The translations under genes and the position numbers were made by a program. Shown piece by piece: positions 1 to 11,330 of a DNA stretch of 64,000 nt (the first letter of the stretch is position 1; each line of letters starts with the position of its first letter). Below the pieces are notes generated by a model that did not search any database, had not been told where the DNA came from, and was given only the letters and a program-made list of their open reading frames with translations. This DNA is from Chaenocephalus aceratus. Taxonomy: Eukaryota > Chordata > Actinopteri > Perciformes > Channichthyidae. The stretch is taken from positions 25,285,642 to 25,349,641 of the forward strand of contig CM043791.1 of the NCBI GenBank assembly GCA_023974075.1. Reading direction: 5' to 3'.

Positions 1-172
1 TGTCATCAGTATTCTTCTCAGCAGATTACCTTGTAAAAAGCAATACACAGGTTGCAATGTGTGTGTTACACCACTAAGTGGCGCTGTGTCTTTACATGTT
101 AGCTCTCTTTATGCCACAAGAGTCAAGTGAGGACATCTAATCCTTCTCCTCTCTCATGAGGTAAACCAGCCT

Positions 173-542
173 GTCCTCCTACAAAAAACGACCATATTGG
201 TCGATTGTTCAGCAGCTAAATACGACCCAGAGTCACGTTTTAAAGTGTAGCCCCTCTAGTGGTCGTGTAAGAAACAAACATGCTCTTGTCGATTGCAAAC
301 GCTCCGGAGGGTCATTTATTCACAAATAACCCTCTCTGGAAAATCCTAAATTGTGGAATAGTTTGGCCATTAAAATGCTTTTTTATTAGATTTCTAGCGA
401 GAAGTGTATATTGCACTTTTATAATCTACGTCCAGTGGATGTGTAGGATCTACAGTTTGATAGATATACGAAGATGATTTGAGGTCTCGCCAGGAGAACG
501 TGTATATGGATATATGTATATGTATATATGTATATATATATA

Positions 543-577
<35 letters not shown>

Positions 578-840
578 ATCTATATATGAGGCAACTTCAT
601 GTAAAGTTAGCGTGGGTGTGAAAACAGTATTTCCGGTCTCGAAGTTTTCATAATAAAACCGGAAGTATTCCCCACACTGTCAAATGATTACACAGTGATA
701 TCTCCATTACTCATCCACTAAAAAACATCAGTTTATTCTTGTTAATTACACAATATTGATTGGTTTAAATTGTGTACAATGCTTTTTGTGTTTTAACCTT
801 CGATTCGGAGAAACAAATTGTTTTTTTCGGAGTTTTAGAC
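173..840 (+). repeat. Left arm of a large imperfect inverted repeat
   Basis: This arm matches the reverse complement of 2565-3167 over most of its length. Shared blocks include the outer boundary gtcctcc, the stretch coding by chance for FIRFLARS, the motif tagatttctagcgagaag, and the inner part around catcagttta. The left arm holds an AT microsatellite (506-588) that the right arm lacks. A chance open frame at 280-477 is conserved between the arms only because the DNA is, so I do not call it a gene. The arms probably belong to one foldback-type DNA element, or are two copies of one repeat family in opposite orientation. No clear target duplication is seen at the outer edges. Confidence 0.7.
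506..588. repeat. AT/ATGTAT microsatellite
   Basis: A run of alternating ta and tgta units that interrupts the left arm of the inverted repeat. It is simple sequence with no coding content. Confidence 0.9.
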
Positions 841-2564
841 ACTACAGAGTTTCCGAAGACACTACACTAACCAGAATCCCCAGCTATCGTTTGGGACTAC
901 AACATCCGCCTTGCTTTACAAACCCCGTGATTAGCCCTCAAGCTCTGTGATTGGATGTTGGAGTGGCAGTGCGACAAGGTTACGCCGAGTGTCAAACAGC
1001 TCTTTGAAAGGGAATGGAACCACGCCAGACTATCCAAAACTGGACTTGGACGGGTCCAGCCCAGCCCTCCCCCCCCAGAATTACACATGCTGGCTATTGT
1101 GTGTTTCGCAACATGTTCTATGGCACATCTCTACTGGGAATTGTAGTTTTAAAAGACGTTTTCGTATTTCCCACAATTAGAAGTTGCCAGTATTAAACTG
1201 TATACATCCCTGGAGGTTTAGGGGATTACGAAACACATTGGTGTTATCAAATATAAAACATATAATTAATACATGGGTGAAAATTGCTTGTGTCCATAAT
1301 GGGCAGCATTAATATACCCACATGACAGCTAAGGTCAGAAGAGCTTTATTTAACAGCTGGTCTTATGTCTGTGACCCCTCCTATTGTTAATTGATAAGCC
1401 TGAAACATGCACTTGTCAAAGTTCAGATGCACATTAGCAAATAGGCAGTAGCCATCGATCATCTTAAGATAAGATACTTTATTGATCCCAAGTTGGGAAA
1501 TGTTTTTGTTACAGCAGCATGTACTACTTTGTTCTACTCCACTACAATTCAGAGGTTAACCTGGTATTTTTACTCTACTACATTTATTTTTGTTACTTTG
1601 CAGATTCTGATTAATGATGTGAAATATAAACAACCCTTAAATTCAGACTATAGTTACACCTGAGTAAAATTCAGCCTTATCAGTTTGTCTGTTTTGCACA
1701 TCCTCCTGTTAATATCTTTCGACGTCCTGCACTAAAACTGTTTTATTGTAGAGATCACTACAGCATCTTCTTGATATTTTCTATTCTATAGTTCTATCAT
1801 TGACCCCTATTTTGTATGTAGGCTACTCTTAATATTTAAATGTTTTCATCAAATATAACTTATTCAACAAACTAAATTCAATAACGTGCTTTAACCACTA
1901 GGAGGTGCGGTTTAAAAAACTAGTGGTCTAGTTAATAAAACATAATAATATCAAACATAATATGACTATTCACTTTATTGTGAAATTAAAACAGAACGGT
2001 AAAGGAAAATTCAGTTTCAGTCTCTCGATGTGAAGCTTATGCATTGTACCATGAAACTTGTATAGACCTGTAACAGTCAACTGCACGAGGAGTTGGAAAG
2101 GTAGTTCAGAAAATCAGTAATATCTTTAAAAACTACAAAAAAAAGTCTCTTTCTATCAGCTGTGCACCGTTATGGTGTAAATACAGACTATCTACTAATT
2201 GGATCAAATATAAAAGTCAGCCGAATTAGTGTTGATACTGCAAGGAGACGTATTGTGTGAAAAGAAATGGAAGATGTTGTTTAATTGTTGATATATTTAT
2301 GGTCCACGTCACGTATTCAGTTTTGGCGGCATCTCTTCCAGTTTGTCAAAAGGTCTTCTGATCAGGGCTCTATAAATATATATCTACGGCAGATATGTAA
2401 TGTTTAATGCCGCCGAACCGTGTATTACAATGCCGTTATGTGATGACTTTCAAAGAGAAACGCAAGAAACACTCGGACTAAAGTATATTTATTTTTTTTA
2501 AATGTTTTCCGATTTCCACATAACACACCATATCCCGACGTGCATTGCGGCGTGATTTTAGCCT
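841..2564. other. Spacer between inverted-repeat arms, no gene seen
   Basis: AT-rich sequence with no supported exon. It contains a stretch at about 890-1155 with a ZNF143/Staf-like word (tgggaattgtagt, 1135-1147) and a second gggactacaac word at 893-903. It also contains a LINE tail (1463-1530) followed by a piece of a common fish repeat (about 1520-1635). The remainder, 1640-2560, shows nothing recognisable. Confidence 0.5.
1463..1530 (-). mobile_element. LINE-type 3' tail (gggatcaataaagt-like)
   Basis: On the minus strand this reads a cttgggatcaataaagtatc-type end, preceded by ctgctgtaacaaa. This is the usual 3' terminus of fish CR1/L2/Rex1-like LINEs and of SINEs that borrow their tails. 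Only the tail is present, with no reverse transcriptase sequence attached. The family assignment comes from memory of the tail motif and is tentative. Confidence 0.5.
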
Positions 2565-3167
2565 ATCAAAACCTCTGAAAAAGAAATGTGTCTCTCAGAA
2601 TCGAAAGAGAAAACACCTATGGGAAAAACACAAAAGCATTGTACACAATTACAACCCAATTAATGTCGTATAATTAACTAGGATAAACTGATGTTTTTTA
2701 GTGATGAGTACTGCAGATATCACTGTTAAATCATTTGATCATTGGTTTTATTATGAAAACGTCGATACCGGAAATACGGTTTCCAACCCGTAACTTTACA
2801 TGGAAGCTTGCCGCCATATAACACGTTCTCCTGACGAAACCTCAAATCATCTTCGTAATATCTATCAAACTATAGATCCTACATATCGACTGGACATGGA
2901 TTCTAAAAGTACAATATATACTTCTCGCTAGAAATCTAATCAAAAAGCGTTTTAATGGCCAAACCATCCTACAATTTAGGATTTTACAGAGAGGGTTATC
3001 TGTGAATAAACAACGCTCTGTAACGTTTGCATTCAACGGGAGCACTAGAGGCCGACAAACTTTAAAACGTAATTATAGGTCGTATTAAGCGCTTGAACAA
3101 ACAACATATTTTGGTCGTAATAAGGGCTCTAAACAATCGACCCATTTGGTCGTATGAGTTGGAGGAC
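2565..3167 (-). repeat. Right arm of the large inverted repeat
   Basis: Reverse-complement partner of 173-840, ending in ggaggac at 3161-3167. The minus-strand chance ORF at 2842-3045 mirrors the plus-strand one in the left arm, with many substitutions and no length match. Divergence between the arms (roughly one base in eight by eye) implies an old insertion, or two separate insertions. Confidence 0.7.
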
Positions 3168-4370
3168 TTGTTGCAGCAAACTTTCTCTGAAGGATGGGTG
3201 ACTCAGTAGTTCACTGCAGCTTCAAGCTTCTTCTCTTTTTTTCTGTGTTTGCTGATCCATAATGATCGGTGTTGGGAAAAGAAGAGAAAATGCCAGGAAT
3301 GGATTAGCAGAAATAATAATGATATTCTGGTGTTGTGTCTTGAGGCTATAGGAACTGTGAAACTGAATAATATAGGCTTCGCTTCTAAACATCTGATCAT
3401 CAACTGGTTATATCCTTTATTAAGGTTTATATGATAACCAGGACAATGTGATTGCAATGTCAGGATATGCTTATACTCTATGGTCAGTTATTCATTTTCT
3501 ACTAAATCACAACAGTGGTTGTATACAATGGTGTCTCGTAGGTTTAATACCAACCATAACCAAATCATGACCAAGATTAAGAGGTTTATGGAGACCAGTG
3601 CGAGTCCCGCAATGCATGACGTGCTTTACCACGAAAAAAAACAAACTTCTCAAGAAATGAATGGATAAATAATTCAAAAGGCATAGAAAGACATACATGT
3701 TATGTGTGGGAACTAAAGATCTAACAATCACATAACCATCTTTATTTAACACTTGAATCATTTATACTGCTTTGGCTTTTTCTAAAACATGCCGTTTCGC
3801 CAGATTAACTCTGTGTATTATTCAACCACATTTCATTGCCAATTTTCTATAGATCAGTTTAGCATTTTGTAGTACAAGTTGTTTCAGTTGAGTTTTTGTT
3901 AGTGGTTTTTCTTTATTATTAATTTTGGTCCATAAGCAGTTTTGTATACATTTATGTCCCATTATACCTCTTTCTAGGAAATTGTGTGGTTGTCGTTGGG
4001 TGGCAGGGAAGGGGTTTATGTTCATCAGTGATGTATATGTAGATACCCAGAAGTCTGTTGTTTCTCTAAACTATTTTTGTATCATCACCTAAACTTAAAT
4101 CACTTAGAGATGTCAAATGGATGGCGATCCAACAATATAATCTACAACCATTTAAAATCTATCATTAACAGTGGAGAGCTGTTCATGATAGACTTGGTGT
4201 AGTGTCATGACACAAAACTCAAAACACTTTAAAAAAAAATGTTGGGACTGTTATATATTGCTTCCAGGCCATCAGCCTCCCTCTCTACAGTAAATCACTC
4301 AGTCAGATCTTCTTGACTACAGTAAGACTGTCAATTCCCTTACTCACCCATATGTCTAAATTACTGTGTT
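3168..4370. other. Gene-free stretch
   Basis: I see no recognisable exon, structural RNA or repeat here. Short open frames on both strands are low-complexity or AT-rich and resemble no family I know. Confidence 0.4.
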
Positions 4371-4371
4371 A

Positions 4372-4700
4372 TGAACTGAGACACAGGACACAGGACCCAA
4401 AAGCAGGACTCGGAGACAGTTGTCCAAAAATAGAATGTGTTTAATAACAAAAACTAAGTCGTACTTCAAAACAAAACTCACTCGACAAAAGGTATAATTT
4501 CAAAGTAAAGTTTCAGGAGTCAAAAGGCGCAGGTTCTCACGACATGAAACATAACGAACTGACAAGGGAACAAAGAAATACAAGGGCTATTTATAGGTGA
4601 GGAGGATGGGCACAGGTGAAAACGATCAGGGCAGGGCCAAGCAATCTCAAGGGCATAACTGTCGAGTCACAACATACTGTGATCAAGTTGAGCTTACTTA
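4372..4700 (-). mobile_element. Dispersed repeat, solo-LTR-like
   Basis: The minus strand reads like a promoter-containing repeat. It has a TATA-like tataaatag (plus 4587-4595), a following pyrimidine-rich leader, an attaaa-like polyadenylation word near 4440, and an end carrying gcttttgggtcctgtgtcc. The wording gtcctgcttttgggtcc is one I associate with a very common fish interspersed repeat. TATA followed by a polyadenylation word within about 150 bases resembles a solo LTR, but I cannot define exact ends or a target duplication. No coding sequence is attached. Confidence 0.4.
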
Positions 4701-4744
4701 AAGAGCCTGTGACAGCATCCCAACAACTGTTGTGCAATGAAATA

Positions 4745-5000
4745 TTGGGCTACTAGTAATCTCGAACCGTCAGTTTAAAAAAAGAAAAAGCGATACCGTT
4801 CCGTTAAATATCAATAATTTCGAACATCGCGGGAAATTCCTTCGACTCATTTTGAAGTTTTGGGGGAAGCCGGAAGTGACGTCAATGCGGGAACGCTTCG
4901 AGAGCCAAACACGGACAAAGTGTGTTGTCATGCGTAGAAATGGTGAATTACTGAGATTAGGCACGTTAATAACGTTTTAATGAAGTTGACTACAGAATAT
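4745..5000. promoter_or_regulatory. CpG-containing promoter-like stretch with ETS and CRE sites
   Basis: The word ccggaagtgacgtca at 4869-4883 joins an ETS/GABP site (ccggaagt) to a full CRE/ATF site (tgacgtca). This composite is typical of housekeeping core promoters. Surrounding CpGs (aacatcgcggg, aatgcgggaacgcttcg) are denser than in the flanks. No exon with a donor site could be tied to it, so the transcript it would drive is unknown. It could also be an internal promoter of a repeat. Confidence 0.3.
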
Positions 5001-5004
5001 TCAT

Positions 5005-5325
5005 ATTTGTCAGTGCTTTCATGTCAATTCGGCGACATAAACATAAATGATCGTGGTGAAGATGATGATTACATTAGGATTAAAAATCGGGAGTGAGAGC
5101 TGCTGAATTTCCTCCCGTCGGATGTGATATAAAAACAAATCGATTATTTTTGTGGTTGTAAACTCAAGTGGATGAAACTACATTTATTAGTGCTTTCATG
5201 TCAATTCGGCGAACATATGATACATTAAATGATCGTTTGTTTGAGCCGGTCTGCATTTCCTGATGAGAAAACAAACCGATGCTTTTTGTAGTTGTAGTAC
5301 ACCAACAACATGGATTAAACGTGTG
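5005..5325 (+). repeat. Diverged two-copy tandem duplication
   Basis: The block agtgctttcatgtcaattcg occurs at about 5012-5031 and again at about 5190-5209. Each copy is followed by related downstream segments (aaatgatcgt, then atttcct, then acaaa-cgat, then ttttgt-gttgta). The two units are therefore roughly 180 and 130 bases long and clearly diverged. I do not recognise the sequence. Confidence 0.55.
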
Positions 5326-5431
5326 GTTTTTTTACCACAATGTTGGGGAAATTAATGGATAAAATGCACGGATTATTATTATTATTCCCACTCCGATCGG
5401 GACACTAGGTCCACCGTTTCCCCGCAGCGAG

Positions 5432-6333
5432 GCTCCCCCCGTTGACAGTTTACGTGGGCTGGGTGCAGTGGCGGACTGGCCATCGGGACGAATCCCGATG
5501 GGCCGGTACCGAAGTGGGCCGGTCGGATAAGTCACCAGCACATCCCCCATAGGCGGCGCGTGAGGCTCAGGTTTGAGAAGGCTAAATAACTTCTTTTACC
5601 TGACGCTGCCCGCCTCCGGCGTCTATAGAAAATAGATCAACTCAGTGTGCGGAGTTTAAATCTCTCAAGTCTATTACAGGATAAAGGAAATACAGTTTAA
5701 ACTGCCGTATGCAGAGAAGACCCCGACGTGTCGCACTTATCATTCATATTACATCATCAATCAGTCGATCATCGATCATATAATATCATAATATTCATAT
5801 ATTTCCTTATCTGAGTCAGCTTCTCCAGCCTCATCTGGCCGTGCAACACTCACAGTGTCACGACTGTATGCAGAAGTATTATTTAACACATTATGTTGAC
5901 GAAACACTCGAGACAAATGTAATTAAAGTCAGATCCACTCGTGTCTTAGACGTGAACGCGCTCTCAGCTGGAGAGAGAACCCTGGCTTGATTTACCGAGT
6001 TGATAACCAGCGTCGTAGGACCGCTTAGCGAGATCTCGTTTGTTAGTTTGTTGTTGTTAGTTTGTTACTCAAACATATCCAGGGTCTGTTGAACTGGCTT
6101 CGTAGTACAGGGCACAGGTGGCTAGCAGCGCTAATGTCAAAGACACAGACATTATACATTATATTGTATTTTACCAGGATGCAGTGACACAAAATTTACA
6201 TATTTACATTTACTATCTACAGCACCCGCCGCCCCTGACATCCCCCACTCCCCCCGTTGACAATTTACTAGCGGTACCGAAGTGGGCCAGTCGAGAGTCC
6301 CGGGATGATTTGTAGTCCCATTCCACCACTGGC
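5432..6333. mobile_element. Degenerate hAT-like element or element pair
   Basis: The sequence at 5466 begins cagtggcggactggccat, a terminus I associate with fish hAT elements. The segment ends with ccattccaccactg near 6331, whose complement cagtggtggaatgg matches the left end at 9 of the first 10 bases. A second, internally deleted copy of the left-end region (ccccccgttgaca... then ggtaccgaagtgggcc) sits at 6253-6290. The flanking octamers gctgggtg and gctacatg agree at only five positions, so the boundaries are not proven. No transposase sequence was seen. Confidence 0.35.
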
Positions 6334-6936
6334 TACATGACCATATGATCGCCCATATTGACGCACTCATTCCTAAACTTCTAACAGATACAACATAAAC
6401 CGATCCTTCAGCCTCATATGAGCTCTCAGACACGTTCAACATTAACCTGTCATCGCTGTCTGAGCTTGCTGCTGTGTGCACCATTGTGCGTTTACATCTG
6501 ACTGTATATATAAAGGTTTACATGCAGATGCTGGGATCCTGGACGGTGCAGCTGGAGCGCTGTGCCCGCAATGACGTCACCCATCATTTGGCGGGACTTG
6601 AAGAATCCGCGAGAAGATCCAAAATTGTCAACATTGAAGGCAGATTAATGGTTATCAAAGTACAAATATCCAAAAATCGTTCAGTAACGGTTTTCAAGGG
6701 ACAATATGTACTCAAATGTATGGGTTTGGATGATGGGGGAAAACCGTGTCACAGGCTTTAAAGCAGTGTGTGTTGACAGACTGGCCTTGAGGCTGAACAA
6801 ACATGTATAGCTGTATATAACTGGAAACTCCACTAAACGTAGTTGCGGGTGAACTGGATACAGCAGATAATGCTCATTTCAGGGCCTGTTTTGTTAAATG
6901 GGTCAGGAAATCTTTTTTTTTTTATAGCTCACTCAT

Positions 6937-7954
6937 GCGGCTTTCACACCAGCGCTTTTCAGTTTCTAGCTCCGAGCGGGAGCTTTTCTGGTTCAGCTCC
7001 GGTTTCCCTTTTCAGCTCCCGCTCTGTTCACACCGCCCACTGGCGCCCAGAGCTGCCCCTGCTGCGTCATGACGTCACCGTTTACATCGCTGATTTGCTC
7101 TCCAATGGCAGCTCACAACAACAACAACAACAACAACAACAACTGCGTCCGGGTCGATGATCGTGTTGCTTTTAATCACACGAAGCCAGAATAAATTGAA
7201 TAACGACTTCTCCAACCTTATACTTTGCTCCAGAGTGCCGTGGTTCATTGTTTATTAATGTGTTTCTGCAGCATTTACCGACCGCTGCAGTGGGCTGCTC
7301 TTCCACGGGAGTTTATTCTCCCGTTAGCTCCCGGTTAGCTCACACTGCAGCGGCCGCTCTAAAGTATTCACTGTCCGACTCACACAAGCAGCTGATGCAT
7401 ATCCCCAGTTCCCCTTAGCCTAAGTGAATGTGTGTCAGTCTGAATTGACACTGTTTGGTATCACAACGCTGTTATGAAAGTTTCTCTGGTATAAAACGGG
7501 TGATGTTAGCATAGCAACCGAAGCTAAACTGACTACTTGCATCCGATAGCTGCAATAATACAAAACAACACGTCTGCCTCTCTCCACATGATCGATAACA
7601 GTGAACGGATGGTCAAAGTAAGGCACAAATAAACAGAATCACACGAAGCCTGGTTAGTGTTGCCTGACTTTATAAAGTGTGTTTATAGGCACTACTGCTT
7701 GTAGGCAGGCATAACAGTCGACCCATGTTCAGGGGAGGTGGGTTTAGTTTCCTGCACGCCTCGACGTAAGAGAGACGTAAGCGACGTCGCCTCTTAGCTC
7801 CAAAGCTCTTGCCTCTGGACCGACAATTTTTTGGAGCTGGAAATGAAGCGGATTCCGGAGCTAAGAGCCGGCGCCGTCGGTGTGAACAGGAAACCCGGCG
7901 CTTTTCAGGCTCTAGCTCCGAGCGGAGCTGAAAAGGCGCTGGTGTGAAAGGGGC
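6937..7954. mobile_element. Terminal-inverted-repeat DNA element, about 1.0 kb
   Basis: The left end carries ctttcacaccagcgcttttc (6941-6960) and the right end its near-exact complement, gaaaaggcgctggtgtgaaag (about 7930-7950). Subterminal motifs of the type agctccgagcgg recur inside both ends in opposite orientation. The interior holds a (CAA)n tract and no transposase motif, so this is a non-autonomous element. CAT trinucleotides flank both ends and could be a 3-bp duplication, which would suit PIF/Harbinger, but the terminal bases do not match perfectly. Confidence 0.65.
7115..7142 (+). repeat. (CAA)n microsatellite
   Basis: Nine or so tandem caa units inside the TIR element. Simple sequence. 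Confidence 0.9.
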
Positions 7955-8595
7955 ATCAGAAGTTTGATTTATTTTGCATTTGGAGGTACTGAAGGAGTTC
8001 AATATAATAGCCATTGACTTTTGTACTGAGAACTATAGGTTCATCAGTGTTTCCTAATCACTGGAAACACTCATCCTGGTCCATGCTTCTGTGCTCTTTA
8101 GAAATAAGCTCAGGTATCATAATCATGTTTTCTATATTGGTGAAAATGACCCTTGATTCGAGTATATATTTAGTTTTTTGGCCATATTCATGTTTTCCTA
8201 GACTCAGCGTGTAGCATATTTGCAATTGAGTCAAATCTCCTAGTGAAGAAGTTGGAACTGGAATCATAATGGTGACGAGTAATTGTTTTTCTGACAATTT
8301 GTTTAACAGATTTTATTTGCGCCTTTGAATCCTATCTCATGACTAAAAAACATGCTGCATGTCTTTCTGGTCTTTTCAAAAGCTTGCACTGTCCAGATGA
8401 TTTGTCAACAGAATAGTTTTACATGTGAAAGATGTAACCTGTCATTATTGCTAGTGCTCTTAACCTGGGAGACTCAAAAGTGTGATTCATAAAGACAGTA
8501 ACCCAATTGAATATTCAAAGTTCCCAAAACTCTAAATGTCTTTAAACAATCCAACAATCTCTTTAGGAATAAGCTGATGCACCTCATTGCCTTGT

Positions 8596-9332
8596 GTCAA
8601 TATTAGGGATGCCAGCGATTATTCGATTATTCGAATATTCGCTACAGTCTCCATAATCGAATATTATTTTTAAAAATCGATTTTATTTATATATATTTTT
8701 TTTTTATTATTTATGTTTTTTTTTTTTTTTTCTGGCTTAGTTTCAACCAAAAAAAATATATATATGCTAATAATAGTAATAGTATTAATAATTGTAAATG
8801 GTCATTGGTCACACCACCAGTTTGTTTACTGTAAACTTGGAGGAAGCCTGCGTGCAGAGCAGACTGCTGCTGCAGCACGCTACACACCGCCCCCCCTCTC
8901 CCTCACACGTGCGACTAAAGATGAACAAAGCGGCAGGTAAAAAGAGTTCCTCCTCGTGGAACTACTTCGAACTTACAAGTCCAAAGGAAGTTAAATGCAA
9001 GCTCTGCGAAAAGACGTTGGTCTATCACAGCTCAACCTCAACAATGCGTTCGCATTTGAGTGCGAAGCACGCCAAAGAGGTTACAGAGAAAGACGCAGCA
9101 CAGCCGACCATTACCAACTTCACTTCAAGGCCACGTCGTTGTGATGACATGCTTGTTTGTTGTTTGTACTGTTAAACATGTTCCAGTAAAGAAAACAACG
9201 GAATTCCTTTTTTTTCTCTCCCGCGGAGGGGGGGGGGGGGGGGGGGTCGGTCGAATAATCGATTATTATTCGCCAGGGCTGCCGAATAATCGATTTTGAT
9301 CATGGTCAGTTTCTGGCAACCCTTGTCAATAT
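8596..9332 (+). mobile_element. hAT transposon with perfect 8-bp target duplication
   Basis: A 721-bp element (8604-9324) starts tagggatgccag and ends ctggcaaccctt. These are imperfect 12-bp terminal inverted repeats matching at 10 positions. It is flanked on both sides by the identical octamer gtcaatat (8596-8603 and 9325-9332). An 8-bp duplication and a BED-finger ORF together define a hAT element. Subterminal attcgaat/gaataatcgatt repeats occur at both ends. Only the N-terminal zinc finger of the transposase is left, so it is non-autonomous by internal deletion. A poly-G run at about 9226-9246 lies near the right end. Confidence 0.9.
8921..9175 (+). pseudogene. BED zinc-finger fragment of a hAT transposase
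   Basis: This open frame of 84 codons starts MNKAAGKKSSSSWNYFELTS. It contains a BED-type finger: Trp13 and Phe16 upstream, Cys26 and Cys29 (KCKLCEK), then His45 and His50 (MRSHLSAKH). In ZBED/hAT transposases this domain is the N-terminal DNA-binding part. The RNaseH-like catalytic core and the hATC dimerisation region are absent because the frame ends at a stop 35 codons after the finger and the element ends soon after. I read it as a deletion derivative rather than a host gene. A start further upstream in the same frame (8798) exists but lies in element leader sequence. Confidence 0.8.
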
Positions 9333-10006
9333 ATCCATTTGATAAGGGACAGAGTGAGAGATAGAGAGTAGGGGATGCAGGGTTATGTTCTCTCTGAATT
9401 GCAGCTGCACTTCAAACGTTCATCTTTCTCCAGTCGAGACACATCAGCAGCTCCCCCTCCCATTCAGTTTACAGAAATAGCATCACTGTTCTATGGGACT
9501 GGGAGATGCCACTGTTCGCCGATGTATCTGAAACTACAGTATGTGGGTTAGTATTACCATGGAAACTGCAGAGATCTGCTCAAATTACTTTCAAAGAACC
9601 AGGATACAGAGACTAAAGATGCATATAGTTTGCTGTGGAGGATTGTGGCTCATGCCTTTCAACAACTAAGTCTTTGTTTTGACTTTTATTGTCCCACAAG
9701 AGAGGCAAAATCACTAGACATTTGCTGCTGTTGTTTTCCTTTGGTTACAATAAGACTTCCTGATTTACTTCATAAGCATGTTTATAAAAGGCTACATGGG
9801 TTAATAATATGCCCACTGTATTTCCTCGAAATGTACTTCCTACACTGGAGCCGCTGTGTTTTTACAGTGTACTGCAGTCTCTGGGAATAAATGTATGACC
9901 CTATTGAGAGAATGGCATGTTAAAAAGCTAAAATCCCTGTTGTGTGATTTCCTGTTGCACTGTGGGAGAAAAGCTCTTGGGTCAAAGTCCATTTCCTTAC
10001 ACAAGC

Positions 10007-10007
<1 letters not shown>
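9333..10007. other. Gene-free stretch
   Basis: Mixed AT-rich sequence with no recognisable exon, repeat terminus or RNA gene. Confidence 0.4.

Positions 10008-10037
<30 letters not shown>
10008..10037 (+). repeat. (AAT)n microsatellite
   Basis: About ten tandem ata/aat units, shortly upstream of a GAA tract. Confidence 0.9.
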
Positions 10038-10062
10038 GGTGACGTTGATGGTGATGATAATC

Positions 10063-10206
10063 AGAAGAAGAAGAAGAAGAGAAGAAGAAGAAGAAGAAGA
10101 AGAAGAAAGAAGAAGAAGAGAAGAAGAAGAAGAAGAGAGAGAAGAAGAAGAAGAAGAAGAAGAAGAAAAGAAGAGAAGAAGAAGAAGAAGAAGAAGAAGA
10201 AGAGAA
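10063..10206 (+). repeat. Interrupted (GAA)n tract
   Basis: About 144 bases of pure purine on the plus strand, built from gaa units with several gaga and gaaaga interruptions. Long polypurine mirror tracts can form triplex structures. The Glu/Arg-rich and Ser/Leu-rich frames across it are artefacts of the repeat. Confidence 0.9.
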
Positions 10207-10769
10207 ATATCCATCTCAAATTTTACAGCGAATAACATTAAAATATTTCTTGAGAGATAATGGAAAACACAAATGGTGACAACTTTATTTACTTCTGAAC
10301 ATACTGATGTCATTATTCCTGTGAAGGGCAGGGACCTTGTAACGGTTAAATCCTTTCAGCCAATAGCGTGCGGGCGCTGGAATCTCAAACAGCGAAAACA
10401 CTGTGCTGCATTCAAGTGCATGTAGGAACTTTATAATCTCAAACGTTATTCTCAGAAGGAAGAATGTGCCTCTGAAATTCTGAGCGAAATGTACCAGTTT
10501 TCCAGTGTGCAGGCCATGGCACATTTTGAGTGCCGCAATGATGGGCTGTTTTTGTCACTGGATGCAAATACCAGAAAATAAACGAATTGACTCGAAGTGT
10601 GAAATATAGAAGCACACAGTTCGAAAATGTGATAATGTATGCCTGTCAGGGGACTCGAAAACACTCCAAATGTTGGAGCACAAAATGGCAAGCCTTCTAT
10701 TTTGATGTTCTCCTATTTTAAATAGGCGGTACCTGAGTCACAGTGTGATTGACATCTGTATCTGCAGTG

Positions 10770-10990
10770 GTGACATGTAAATACATTTACTCAATTAATG
10801 AATGTAAAAAACGGTATTTGTACTTGAGTTTTTCACATGATTATACTACTTTAAACTTTGACTTTAGTACATTTTGAGGCATATTTTTTATTTGTTTACT
10901 CCACTGCATTTATTTTACATATTTAGTTACTGTGTAGATTTAGGTTATTAATTCAAAAATATAAATAAACTATCACATATAATAAATTAT
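10770..10990. repeat. Copy of a common fish repeat (tactccactgcatttattt-type)
   Basis: The words tgtacttgag, ttactccactgcatttattt and tagttactgtgtagatt match a repeat also seen at about 1520-1635, 24257-25160 and 51941-52385. I know it as a frequent teleost interspersed repeat. It has no coding content, and its ends are not defined here. Confidence 0.5.
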
Positions 10991-11029
10991 TACAAATTGT
11001 TCCTTAACATTTTGGAGGGGACTGTGAAC

Positions 11030-11330
11030 GCAGCATCATGGGCGGGTCTTGTGAGTATCGGTTTGGTTGGTTTTTACTCTGACTTCAAGGGACGGAAGAC
11101 AGCAGGAGGGGAACACGGAGGTCTTTAACAATTTAACAGCTCACTCTTGAAAGGGTAAGAGTTTTTATTTTTTCTTAAACTCATTGCCTAACCTGAAGAA
11201 GACGATGATGTAATAGGAAAAGTAGCTTCAATAGACGCGTTAAGGAGCCGAGGTCCAGCAGCAGCTCGGCGAGTGGAAACCTGTTACTTGTTTAGAAGTT
11301 TTTCAGCGGAATGGCGGCGTGTTTCGACAT
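11030..11330 (+). promoter_or_regulatory. CpG-rich candidate rhoc promoter
   Basis: CpG density rises here (atcatgggcgggtc, gacggaag, acgcgttaagg, agctcggcgag, atggcggcgtgtttcg) relative to the AT-rich flanks. It overlaps a segment ending in a good splice donor (aag|ggtaaga region, exon end about 11154). The coding part of rhoc begins directly after a splice acceptor at 21866, so a noncoding first exon must lie upstream, and this patch is the best placed candidate. An alternative donor (gggtgagtctc) lies at about 14820. Confidence 0.45.
11041..11154 (+). other. rhoc: Candidate noncoding exon 1 of rhoc
   Basis: The proposed exon ends before gtaagag at 11155. It contains no start codon in a long frame and sits in the CpG-rich patch. 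The acceptor it would join is tttgcag at 21860-21866, immediately before the RhoC start codon. The 5' boundary is arbitrary. Vertebrate RHOA/RHOC genes use untranslated first exons far upstream of the ATG, which fits a first intron of about 10.7 kb. Confidence 0.35.

Noticed and set aside
280..477. Conserved ORF pair in the inverted-repeat arms (280-477 plus and 2842-3045 minus)
   Set aside because: Conservation follows the repeat DNA itself; the frames differ at both ends and lack starts, domains or splice context.
9840..10313. Open frames of 134-157 codons rich in Ser/Leu or Glu/Arg
   Set aside because: They run through the GAA microsatellite; the non-repeat flanks match no protein family.
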